From assembly GCF_003664035.1 (NCBI RefSeq), contig NZ_RCCK01000010.1, forward strand, positions 1,550,001 through 1,614,000: a DNA stretch of 64,000 bases, given 5' to 3'. Origin of the DNA: Pedobacter alluvionis. GTDB lineage: Bacteria; Bacteroidota; Bacteroidia; Sphingobacteriales; Sphingobacteriaceae. Under the pieces are notes generated by a model, which made no database searches, had not been told where the DNA came from, and saw nothing but the letters and a program-made list of their open reading frames with translations. Below are positions 9,381 to 17,068 of this stretch, piece by piece (within the stretch, counting starts at the first letter, position 1; every line of letters starts with the position of its first letter). Made by a program: the position numbers and the translations under genes.

Positions 9381-11453
9381 ATGAATTCTTACAATGAAAA
9401 CCTACATTCAGCTATCGTAAACTCTTTGCAGAGTCTGGATATCGAAGAACAAGACCTTTATTCGCAGGTAAATGCAGCAATGTTTACCCTTTACCATGCA
9501 GAGGGTGCTACCATTGCTGCAGAACAGAACCTAGCTATAGCAACAGATACTTACCAATCCAAAACGGCCACACAAAACCAGGCCACTAAGGATAATAACG
9601 TTCTGGTAAACCTTTTGGGCACTGCCACACAGGCCAATCAGTTTGTTAAACAATCTACAACCAATATAGCGGTTTCTGCATCCAATGTACAGATTGCAAC
9701 CAATTCAATTGTTCGCCTGGCTGGCGATATGGGTAGTATTTACAGCATTTTAAATGCCGCAGATTTTGACAGTAGTATTTATATGCTGGCAAGAGAGGCC
9801 AGTAAGCTAATAAACGAAACCGCTTACGACGCAGAAGTAACCTCTCAAATGGCTATGGAAGCTTCTACACTTACTGCAGAAGTATCTGCGTCAACCGTGC
9901 TTGATATGGCCAAAGCCACTAATGGCCTGATGAGTTCGGTACTGAAAATTACAACCGCCGATTTTAATACTGCTACCCAGAATATTGTAACGGATAGCAC
10001 TGCAATCGCTGCAGTACGGTCGACTGAAAAACTGGATGAAGGTGCATTAGAAATGATCAATATCTCTTATAATGCTACTAAATCTGCCTATGCACTTACC
10101 AACAAGGAATTAAACCTGAACCTGAATGTAGAAACCAATACCGATAACCCGCTTAGTTTTACGGTAAATTTTGACCTGATTGAAAGCCCGTTTCCAAGCG
10201 GTAAGACAGATGAAAACCCGATGTACCCGGTAGAAAAGTATTACATCATGGTGGTTAAGGATGCTAAAAAACAAACTTTTTCTATTTCTAATGCAGAAAA
10301 TATCCTGTCATTAGGCAATAGTGAGGTTATTAAGGTAACGCCTGTAAGCACTTCACCGGTAAGCCAAAAGGTTGATGTTTACTATAACATTAAGGATGGG
10401 GATAAACCACCTGTAACCGATTCAGACAATAAGCCAATTGGACTGGGAGAAGATTATGTGGTATTCGTAATGGCCATTTTTACAGACGATTATAAAAGAA
10501 AAACCAATTGTTACGACGATTATTTATCAGCGCCATCTCAGGTATTTACCCTAACTACCGAACTACAGCCGGTAGCTGGCAAAACGATTAAGGTTGTGGC
10601 TTATGATGATAAAAACTTGACCGATAACGAACGTCGCCTTGCATTAGCGGCTAAAAACGACCAGCTTAAAAACTCAATTGGTACGGCAGATGATAATGCT
10701 ATTGTTGATTTTACATATTTGATGACTTTCGAAACGGAAGAAAACCCAGATCTTGATATAGAATACCGTTGCATGTTTTTGCCTTTCAGTGCAAATGCTT
10801 CCGATCGCTTACTCACCGTCGAATCGCTTGATTTTTTGGTTAAAAGTGAACTTCCATTAATGGAAGAAATTACCATCGCACTTGATCCTGTAATTGCTGC
10901 TTTGCAGGAAGAAAACTATACCAACGAACTTAAAATAGGTTTATTGGAAACCGAACTAAGCAAGCTGAATGAACAAGTTACAGCCAATACTAAAAAAGAT
11001 GCGCCTGTTAGCGAAGAGGATGCAGAAAAGCAAAAATCGTTGGTTGTAAACCAAAAAACAATTACTGCGCAGTTAAAGGAACTGCAAAAAAGCCATGATG
11101 CCAATGTGAAACAATTCCATAAACTAACGGCGCAGAAAGACAAAATGGCACATTCTATATCGGACGAAACAGTTGCCAAACCGGGCTTCCTGTTTAACGT
11201 GGCGATTGCGGAACAGGTGTATGCAGATAGTTATATCGTGGCAAGAAAAAATACAGATAAAACAACTGATGTTGCAGTACAGTGGATTGCTTTTATTGGC
11301 CCTGATGCGACTGATAATTTTGGTAACAGGTTAATTAAGGGCGACCAGTATCTCCCTGTAGCGCTTTCTTATTCAACAGCAGCTGCAGAAAATGCAGACG
11401 ATTTTGTAAATGCCCTGTCTGAAATGGATAAAACAGAATATTTTAAGTATTAA
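9381..11453 (+). CDS. eCIS-associated helical-bundle protein with beta-sandwich insert, unknown function
   Basis: I do not recognise this 690-aa protein. Residues 1-245 are alanine-, threonine- and asparagine-rich and predicted helical, with heptad-like spacing. Residues about 250-390 look like a fibronectin-III-type beta sandwich, ending in an APSQVFTLTTEL strand. Residues about 505-580 are a charged coiled coil (many K, E and Q), followed by a short mixed domain. The N-terminal part aligns by eye with the 276-aa protein encoded 23 nt downstream: both have KT-rich helices, a DNN/YNN turn and an aliphatic amphipathic helix. No signal peptide is present. The position between tape measure and ATPase suggests a particle component or cargo. 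A pore-forming, fibre or cap role is possible but not shown. Confidence 0.6.
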   Translation: MNSYNENLHSAIVNSLQSLDIEEQDLYSQVNAAMFTLYHAEGATIAAEQNLAIATDTYQSKTATQNQATKDNNVLVNLLGTATQANQFVKQSTTNIAVSASNVQIATNSIVRLAGDMGSIYSILNAADFDSSIYMLAREASKLINETAYDAEVTSQMAMEASTLTAEVSASTVLDMAKATNGLMSSVLKITTADFNTATQNIVTDSTAIAAVRSTEKLDEGALEMINISYNATKSAYALTNKELNLNLNVETNTDNPLSFTVNFDLIESPFPSGKTDENPMYPVEKYYIMVVKDAKKQTFSISNAENILSLGNSEVIKVTPVSTSPVSQKVDVYYNIKDGDKPPVTDSDNKPIGLGEDYVVFVMAIFTDDYKRKTNCYDDYLSAPSQVFTLTTELQPVAGKTIKVVAYDDKNLTDNERRLALAAKNDQLKNSIGTADDNAIVDFTYLMTFETEENPDLDIEYRCMFLPFSANASDRLLTVESLDFLVKSELPLMEEITIALDPVIAALQEENYTNELKIGLLETELSKLNEQVTANTKKDAPVSEEDAEKQKSLVVNQKTITAQLKELQKSHDANVKQFHKLTAQKDKMAHSISDETVAKPGFLFNVAIAEQVYADSYIVARKNTDKTTDVAVQWIAFIGPDATDNFGNRLIKGDQYLPVALSYSTAAAENADDFVNALSEMDKTEYFKY

Positions 11454-11476
11454 CGGATCATTAAATTATATACATC

Positions 11477-12307
11477 ATGAAAACGCCAACAAAAAATATA
11501 ACTGCACCTATTCTCGAACGCTATAGGAAATATGGGGTTACCGAGCGTAAAAAAAACGAACTTGATGCCTTAACCATCCAGGTGATGGATGCGCAGGGAA
11601 ATGTAGCACAATATCAGTCTATTGTTAATGCATTAACCACAAAGTCTAATGATTTACAGGGCTTTTTAGCCACTGCCACTAATAATAAAACACAAGCCTA
11701 CAACAATAAGATTTTGATCGATCAGCTGGTGCAAAGTGCTGCCGACCTCCAAAGCAACTCTAAAATTGCTTTTAACGAAATGGTTGAGGCTAATGTACAG
11801 ACCAAATTTCTGACCGCAAAAATAAATACGGTGATTAATAAACTGATTTATAGCGCGGAAGTAATTAATAAACTGGCAAATGTTATTGTAAGGAAAAAAG
11901 CACTAAACCCATTAATTTCTGACGAATTGGTGAGCATGGTTACGATTGCAGGTGCAGATGCCAACAATGCAGTGGCCTTAACCCTGGTGGCTTTACAGAG
12001 TGCCTTTGTGGCACAAGCTACCGAAATGGAGGCAGAAACAACAATAGGGTTGGAGTACACGCAATCTATAGGCTTTACCGAAATGATTACCGGATACGCT
12101 AACGCCGATGGACTGGCTTCTCTTCAGCAACTTTTTTACCAGGCCTATGCCGTTGCCAAAAAGAATTATACGTTAGCAGAAAAAGCTAATTTTACCGCTG
12201 CTAAACAATTAAATATGGCAAAAGCGAGCCTCAATACAGCACAGGTTAAACTTAAATCGCTTCAATCTGGTTTGGCGGCAGCCAATGCAGCAGCTTTAGC
12301 TTCTTAA
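11477..12307 (+). CDS. Short helical-bundle paralogue of the preceding protein, unknown function
   Basis: This 276-aa protein is almost entirely predicted helix, rich in A, N, T, K and Q, with few prolines and no cysteine. Its middle (residues about 55-190) resembles the N-terminal helical part of the 690-aa protein just upstream, so the two probably arose by duplication. The shorter one lacks the beta-sandwich and the charged coiled coil. The C-terminus is a long alanine-rich helix ending NAAALAS. It lies 23 nt downstream of its larger partner and is followed by a strong hairpin. Function unknown; a two-component complex is a plausible reading but only an inference. Confidence 0.58.
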   Translation: MKTPTKNITAPILERYRKYGVTERKKNELDALTIQVMDAQGNVAQYQSIVNALTTKSNDLQGFLATATNNKTQAYNNKILIDQLVQSAADLQSNSKIAFNEMVEANVQTKFLTAKINTVINKLIYSAEVINKLANVIVRKKALNPLISDELVSMVTIAGADANNAVALTLVALQSAFVAQATEMEAETTIGLEYTQSIGFTEMITGYANADGLASLQQLFYQAYAVAKKNYTLAEKANFTAAKQLNMAKASLNTAQVKLKSLQSGLAAANAAALAS

Positions 12308-12326
12308 TTTGTTAAATTTAAATGCT

Positions 12327-12361
12327 AATCCACCGTTTCTTTTATATTGAAACGGTGGATT
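12327..12361 (+). terminator. 13-bp hairpin inside the eCIS operon
   Basis: AATCCACCGTTTC at 12327-12339 pairs perfectly with GAAACGGTGGATT at 12349-12361 around a 9-nt loop. The sequence after it is AT-rich rather than a clean T-run, so it may be a weak terminator, an RNA-processing site or an mRNA stability element. It separates the helical-bundle genes from the gasdermin-like gene and could let the two parts be expressed at different levels. Confidence 0.6.
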
Positions 12362-12377
12362 ATATATCCTTTTCGAT

Positions 12378-13298
12378 ATGGAAAATGTGTACATGAATTT
12401 TTACCAGAATTTTTATAGGCGTAGCGGCGGCTTTATCCCTGTAGCGCCATTAGGCCAGTCTGTTTTACCCGGTGATTTCTTCCAGATCAGAAATGGGCAA
12501 ATGATCGTACTTGGAAACATTTTTCGCAACAAGGTTATCGAACTTCAGGATATAGAAATTGGGTATAATAATAAGCTAAATCCTACAGGGTGGAGTTTTA
12601 ATGATGGCGTAACCAAACCTTATTCAGGTCGTGGAAGTGGTCGTGCCCCTATAGCTGGTGAATTTGAGTTTAGTAAACAAATTCTTGCTTTCGCAGAAAA
12701 GGGTAGTTTCATTTTTAAGGCAAATGAGCCCGAATCGATCCGGATGCTCAACTGGAATGATATTCAGCAAGCCTTAATTATCAGGCTTACACAAACTTAT
12801 TATTCGTTCAGGGAAGTTTATGTGGTTACCGAAGTTGCGACTACCAACGATTGGACACTTGCAGTTTCGGGTGCAGATTTAGCTGAACTCGAAATTGCAA
12901 CAGATGAAGAAAATTTCGGTTTGGTTGATCTCTTTGGTCATCATTCTTCAAAGACCATTCAATCTAAAGACATAGAATTTTATCACCGCGAAGAAAGACG
13001 AAAACCCTCTTTTTATAAAGCTAAAAAACTGGTGGTAAGGGAAGAAAAGGTCGAAACTTTAGTTTCAGAGCTCATTGCCCAATGGCGTGGGTACAACGAA
13101 TGGGCACTGGGCTTTTACGAATACGATTTTCATTACGACCATCACTATGTTAACGATCAGAGTGCTTACTCGCAAGGCAATATACTCGATCTCCTTGCTC
13201 CAAACGAACTGAACCCAAATACCGCTCTGCTTTATTTTAAATGGGCGGATGCAAACCTCGATGATGTAGAAAAACTATTTAACCAATATGGAGAATAA
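12378..13298 (+). CDS. Gasdermin-like protein encoded in the eCIS locus (putative pore former)
   Basis: This 306-aa protein carries two motifs that, from memory, match the gasdermin pore-forming N-terminal domain. GGFIPVAPL (residues 17-25) resembles the GG-FIPV--L start of mammalian gasdermins. VYVVTEVATT (147-156) resembles the VYVVTEVLQT strand of GSDMD. The spacing of about 125 residues is close to that in GSDMD, and a KTIQSKDIEFY segment (192-202) sits where a KKTVTIPSGSTLAF-like strand follows. A basic stretch (203-221) and a short C-terminal region (about 222-306) follow, far smaller than the roughly 200-aa inhibitory domain of animal gasdermins. There is no signal peptide. Its stop overlaps the AAA+ gene by 11 nt, tying it to the eCIS. 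Homology is by eye only; it could be an unrelated eCIS protein. Confidence 0.5.
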   Translation: MENVYMNFYQNFYRRSGGFIPVAPLGQSVLPGDFFQIRNGQMIVLGNIFRNKVIELQDIEIGYNNKLNPTGWSFNDGVTKPYSGRGSGRAPIAGEFEFSKQILAFAEKGSFIFKANEPESIRMLNWNDIQQALIIRLTQTYYSFREVYVVTEVATTNDWTLAVSGADLAELEIATDEENFGLVDLFGHHSSKTIQSKDIEFYHREERRKPSFYKAKKLVVREEKVETLVSELIAQWRGYNEWALGFYEYDFHYDHHYVNDQSAYSQGNILDLLAPNELNPNTALLYFKWADANLDDVEKLFNQYGE

Positions 13299-14643
13299 CA
13301 ATGCTTTAACGGTACTTAGACAAGAACTTGATTGGTTAGAAGCGGTAATTGCCCAATGTATGGCCACTTATTTTTTGCAAGAGGGGCACGAAAAAGACTG
13401 GATGGAAATTCCTTTGCCCAATCTTTCACTTAGTGATAGCCCTTATGCCGATATGGTTGAAAAATGGAACCTGGATATTTACGCAAGGCTTGCCATTGCA
13501 CTCAGCATGGCACCACACCTGCGTCCTGAAATTCTTGATACTTTTTTTACCAAAAATCAAATGCACGACAGAGGTTTTACCGAATTTGGAGGATTAACGA
13601 CTAAAGATTATAATGGTTTTTTACCTACTGGCGAAACCCTTTGTTTTTTACTTACCGTTAAGCATCCGGAAATGCGCTACAAGCTCATGGAGCTACTCGG
13701 AAAAGAAAATATTCTTTATAAGGAAGATGTACTTATCCTTACCGAAACAGAAAGTCATTTGCCATGGTTAAGCGGGCAGCTGAGTTTAAGCAGAAGCTGG
13801 TTTAATTATTTCCTTACCGGAAAGAAACTGATGGCCGAAAACAGTGCTTCATTTCCCGCTCAAAAAATCAGTACGGCGATGGAGTGGGAAGATGTAGTGC
13901 TCAATCATTTGGTGCTTACACAGATTAATGAAATTACTGCCTGGTTATCGCATGGCCACACCCTGATGGAAGATTGGGGATTAGCCAAAAAACTGAAACC
14001 AGGTTACAGGGCATTATTTTATGGTCCTCCCGGTACAGGTAAAACCTTAATGGCTACTTTAATCGGTAAAACAACCGGGCGTGAAGTATATAAAATAGAT
14101 CTGTCCATGATCGTTTCCAAATACATCGGAGAAACCGAAAAGAATCTTTCGAAAATATTTGATGTGGCACAGCACCAAAACTGGATCCTGTTTTTTGATG
14201 AAGCTGATGCCCTTTTCGGAAAGCGTACCCAGGCCGACTCGGCTAACGACAGGCATGCCAACCAGCAAACAGCCTACCTTTTACAACGAATTGAAGATTT
14301 TCCTGGCGTAGTTATCCTGGCTACCAACCTCAAGGCCAATATGGATGAAGCTTTTTCGCGTAGGTTCCAATCTGCTATTCACTTTACCATGCCCTCTGTT
14401 CAAGAACGTTATCAACTTTGGCAGAAAGCTTTTTCAGGTGTTTGCAAACTTGATGAAAGTATTAACCTGGAAGCTATTGCCGAAGAGTACCAACTGGCAG
14501 GTGGAGCAATTATTAACGTATTGCGCTATTGTGCCTTATCGGCCATTACTAGAAACGATACCCTGGTAAACCAGCAAGAGCTCCTGGCAGGGATTAAAAG
14601 GGAATTTAAAAAAGAAAATAAAACCGTTTTCATTACAAATTAA
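13288..14643 (+). CDS. AAA+ ATPase of the eCIS (Afp15-like)
   Basis: This 451-aa protein has an N-terminal domain of about 220 residues, then a classical AAA+ module. Walker A is GPPGTGKT (residues 246-253), and Walker B is ILFFDEADALFG with Asp304-Glu305. A sensor-1-like LATN and a SRRFQ arginine-finger-like element follow. AAA+ ATPases of this type are a constant member of eCIS loci and are thought to help in particle assembly or cargo handling. The start at 13288 overlaps the preceding gene by 11 nt and gives an intact N-terminal region. All nucleotide-binding residues are present, so it should be active. Confidence 0.88.
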   Translation: MENNNALTVLRQELDWLEAVIAQCMATYFLQEGHEKDWMEIPLPNLSLSDSPYADMVEKWNLDIYARLAIALSMAPHLRPEILDTFFTKNQMHDRGFTEFGGLTTKDYNGFLPTGETLCFLLTVKHPEMRYKLMELLGKENILYKEDVLILTETESHLPWLSGQLSLSRSWFNYFLTGKKLMAENSASFPAQKISTAMEWEDVVLNHLVLTQINEITAWLSHGHTLMEDWGLAKKLKPGYRALFYGPPGTGKTLMATLIGKTTGREVYKIDLSMIVSKYIGETEKNLSKIFDVAQHQNWILFFDEADALFGKRTQADSANDRHANQQTAYLLQRIEDFPGVVILATNLKANMDEAFSRRFQSAIHFTMPSVQERYQLWQKAFSGVCKLDESINLEAIAEEYQLAGGAIINVLRYCALSAITRNDTLVNQQELLAGIKREFKKENKTVFITN

Positions 14644-14653
14644 AGCTTACAGG

Positions 14654-15577
14654 ATGAATATCTACAAAGACAATGCTCAGGAGCATAAAAACGAATCTGT
14701 TTCCTCCAATTTGCCTAAAAAAAGCCATAATAAGGCTATTTTTAAATTTGACGATAAACGGCCTCAGGCAGTTGCACAACTGAAATTGCAAAGTGGAGCT
14801 GATGACTATGTTCAGCAGCAGGCACATCCTGTTCAGAAAAAAGGCACCGGTGGCAAGTTACCCGATAACCTGAAAAACGGTATAGAAAACCTTTCTGGCT
14901 TATCAATGGACGATGTAAACGTACACTATAATTCAAATCAGCCCGCACAGCTACAGGCCCACGCTTATGCACAGGGAACAAATATTCACATAGCGCCCGG
15001 ACAGGAGAAACACCTGCCTCACGAAGCCTGGCACGTGGTACAGCAAAAACAGGGAAGGGTAAAAGCTACCTTGCAGCTAAAAGGCGAAGTAAATGTAAAT
15101 GATGACAAGGGATTAGAACATGAGGCCGATGTAATGGGAGCGAAGGGAATGAGTACAGCCCATCAAATTGAAAATCACCCAGTTCAGTTAGCTAAAAACA
15201 TGTCAGGAGGCCATCAATCTTTATTTGCAGGTATTGTGCAACGGAACTTAACAACAAAAAGCAGTTTGCATGGTGATAAAGTAGATGGAAGCATGCCAGC
15301 TGTTAGAACTGAAGTGACCAGAGTGATTAATGAAAACAAGAACGGAGAGGTGCTTGATGATATTGGTCGGTTACAAACTTCTATTGCCTCCAGAAAAGCA
15401 GAACAGGCTACATTTAAAGATAAAACTGATCCTGAGTATATAAAGCATGCTGCCAGAATTACAAATGAGGAAGCAGAATTAGCACGTTTACAGGTTGCCA
15501 GGATCCGACAATTGGCAAACAGGCCTAAAGCAAAACCAAAGCCTCAGGCAGATGCAGATGGCTGGACAACGGTTTAA
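14654..15577 (+). CDS. eCIS-core (DUF4157) protein with HExxH zinc-protease motif
   Basis: This 307-aa protein contains the eCIS-core/DUF4157 domain at about residues 68-165. The sequence shows LPDNLKNGIENLSGLSMDDV, then an HAYAQGTNIHIAPG segment, the zinc motif HEAWH (123-127) followed by VVQQ, and LEHEAD (154-159), which probably supplies the third ligand. The first 65 residues are basic, polar and probably disordered. After about residue 180 there is a low-similarity C-terminal region with a charged helix (roughly 240-285) and a K/P-rich tail; no known toxin domain is recognised. In this family the core marks proteins loaded into or processed with the particle, so this may be a cargo or a protease acting on one. 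It is the last gene of the locus, 10 nt after the ATPase gene. Confidence 0.85.
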   Translation: MNIYKDNAQEHKNESVSSNLPKKSHNKAIFKFDDKRPQAVAQLKLQSGADDYVQQQAHPVQKKGTGGKLPDNLKNGIENLSGLSMDDVNVHYNSNQPAQLQAHAYAQGTNIHIAPGQEKHLPHEAWHVVQQKQGRVKATLQLKGEVNVNDDKGLEHEADVMGAKGMSTAHQIENHPVQLAKNMSGGHQSLFAGIVQRNLTTKSSLHGDKVDGSMPAVRTEVTRVINENKNGEVLDDIGRLQTSIASRKAEQATFKDKTDPEYIKHAARITNEEAELARLQVARIRQLANRPKAKPKPQADADGWTTV

Positions 15578-15690
15578 TGAATTTACAGCAACATATTATC
15601 GCTTTTCAATACCCTAAAAAACTAATCACTACCTCGTCGGTTATTGATGGATAAACATGCCTATCCTGATGAACGTATAAAACAACCGGG

Positions 15691-15745
15691 TTTCGATAGC
15701 CCCATGCTTTTGGCAGAGGGCTATCGAAATATTTGTTGTTTTTAT
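15691..15745 (+). terminator. Hairpin closing the eCIS locus
   Basis: TTTCGATAGCCC (15691-15702) pairs perfectly with GGGCTATCGAAA (15718-15729) around a 15-nt loop, and a T-rich stretch follows. It lies between the eCIS operon and the convergent 184-aa gene, so it may serve both strands. Confidence 0.65.
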
Positions 15746-15760
15746 TTAAAAAGCGGACAA

Positions 15761-16315
15761 TTAAAACGCACCGTCTTCTTTAACCATTTTATTAATGGCT
15801 TTTTGTACCTTGATTACATCTGTTTCAACTGTTTTTCTAACCGCTGCATCAAATGACGCTGCAAATTCTGCACTGATAGAAATCTGGTCTTTTTCATTCA
15901 GTACATTGAGTACAAAAGCATGGCTTCCAAATTTAAATCCGCTTTTTATTCTGATCACGTCTTTTTCAAAGATTTTCAAAAATTCGTAACTGTTGCTGAT
16001 CTGATCAAAACAATCTCTTACCGCTTGAAAAACAAGGTGTGTTTCTATATCCAAACCGTTTATAATTACCGTAACCGAAGTGAGGTCATTTAGCTCCGGA
16101 AGAAGGTCTTCGCTGTAAATAATGTCTTTCGGGTCCAGGATTACAACCGTTTCTTTATCTGCACTTTCACCTGCCTGTTGTGTTAATTGTATAGTGGCGT
16201 TACCGTCTTTTAGGGTAACGGAGCTTGCAGAAGTTTGTTCAATTTTAATATCGCCAATGGTATCTTTTATAATGCCTACAACAAGTTCTAGCGCTTTTGA
16301 TTGGGTATTGTTCAT
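15761..16315 (-). CDS. Hypothetical protein convergent with the eCIS locus
   Basis: This 184-aa protein is not recognised. It is soluble, with mixed alpha/beta composition. It has an N-terminal helix (KALELVVGIIKDTIGDI), several beta strands rich in T, V and I, an FKFGSHAFVLNVLNEKDQI strand pair, and a C-terminal helix rich in K and V. There are no membrane segments or catalytic motifs. It is transcribed toward the eCIS operon and ends near the shared hairpin. A -7-like TACCTTTG box lies on the minus strand at 16330-16337, about 15 nt upstream of the ATG, suggesting a short leader. Function unknown; a link to the eCIS is not shown. Confidence 0.6.
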   Translation of the reverse strand: MNNTQSKALELVVGIIKDTIGDIKIEQTSASSVTLKDGNATIQLTQQAGESADKETVVILDPKDIIYSEDLLPELNDLTSVTVIINGLDIETHLVFQAVRDCFDQISNSYEFLKIFEKDVIRIKSGFKFGSHAFVLNVLNEKDQISISAEFAASFDAAVRKTVETDVIKVQKAINKMVKEDGAF

Positions 16316-16443
16316 TATGGTATTTTTTGCAAAGGTAATGCTTGCCTACGGTGCCGGATAATTATCGTTTAAAATAATATAATATTTGTTGCTAAGTATT
16401 TTATTTTTAATGACTTAATTTTTTTATGTTGACTGGTGTTGTT

Positions 16444-16620
16444 TTATTTCAACTGTTTGTTAAATGACGAAGGTAAAGCTGCGGATATCCAAAAAGGATT
16501 TCGTGAGGGTAATTGCTTCATATCCTCGTAACCGATTTCTGATATGTCATCTTCATCAAACTGATAAATGCTGGCTCCCGGATAGCAGATGTGCGGAGGG
16601 GAGCGCCCGGCGATAATAAA
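16444..16620 (-). pseudogene. C-terminal remnant of a predicted AAA/ABC-type ATPase
   Basis: The minus-strand frame from 16620 down to the TAA at 16444-16446 encodes about 58 residues with no start codon, bounded upstream by an in-frame TAG. It reads F-I-I-A-G-R-S-P, then CYPGASIYQFDEDDISEIGY, then an E-D pair. In the COG3910-like ATPase family the C-terminal H-loop region reads FIIATHSPILLAYPGA-IY-F, so this is recognisably the tail of such a protein. The THSP switch histidine is lost and the flanking residues are out of register. It is a decayed copy, probably left by a deletion. Confidence 0.6.
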
Positions 16621-16648
16621 CTAGACCTGGCCCGCTTTTTCCAATTGA

Positions 16649-16774
16649 TTAATTCATTTCATGTAGTTCAACAGTCATAAAACCTTTTTCTTCACTATAC
16701 AGCAAATATTCAATTACAATAAAAACAAGCGTTTTTTTAGGGAAAATGCCAATTTCTTCATCTAAAGGAATCAT
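16649..16774 (-). CDS. Possible 41-aa small protein or gene fragment
   Basis: An ATG at 16774 opens a 41-residue frame ending in TAA at 16649. The product starts MIPLDEEIGIFPKKTLVFIV and ends TVELHEMN, with a hydrophobic centre flanked by acidic residues. The codon pattern looks coding, but the neighbouring stretch is a pseudogene, so this may be debris from the same decay. No family recognised. Confidence 0.25.
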   Translation of the reverse strand: MIPLDEEIGIFPKKTLVFIVIEYLLYSEEKGFMTVELHEMN

Positions 16775-17068
16775 TAATTGCTTTATTAGTTAAAAAAGTA
16801 CCCTAAATATGCTGTTTGCAGTTATAAATCACCTTTTTATGTGCTAAACCATGATTTTCAGAATGGAAACCTGAAGTTCAACTTCATTATAACTTCATAA
16901 ATCTGTATTTATTTCGCCTTCGAATTAAATCATTGCGTAACCACAATTTATTGAAATCAATTAAGTATCTGCAAACCGGTCGTAGATAGCTTTTCATTAT
17001 AAATTGATTGCCAATGAAAACTAATTAAAGAAAAAAATAAATCAGATTAAAACCATTAACGAAAAAAA

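Larger units (their letters stand above)
16316..17068. other. Long spacer with gene debris before the RND operon
   Basis: This 0.75-kb stretch has no intact gene. It contains the remnant of an ATPase gene (16444-16620, minus) and a 41-codon frame (16649-16774, minus), both listed separately. From about 16780 to 17068 it is AT-rich non-coding DNA that should hold the RND operon promoter. No clear -33/-7 pair could be picked out. Confidence 0.5.

Noticed and set aside
1..14643. Prophage tail module
   Set aside because: gp25 and J-like genes also occur in phages, but the AAA+ ATPase, CIS_TMP-family protein and DUF4157 eCIS-core protein, with no terminase, capsid, portal, integrase or lysis gene in the window, point to an eCIS.
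15644..15856. 70-codon + strand reading frame after the eCIS locus
   Set aside because: It runs through the terminator hairpin and the 3' end of the convergent 184-aa gene, and its product has no plausible composition.
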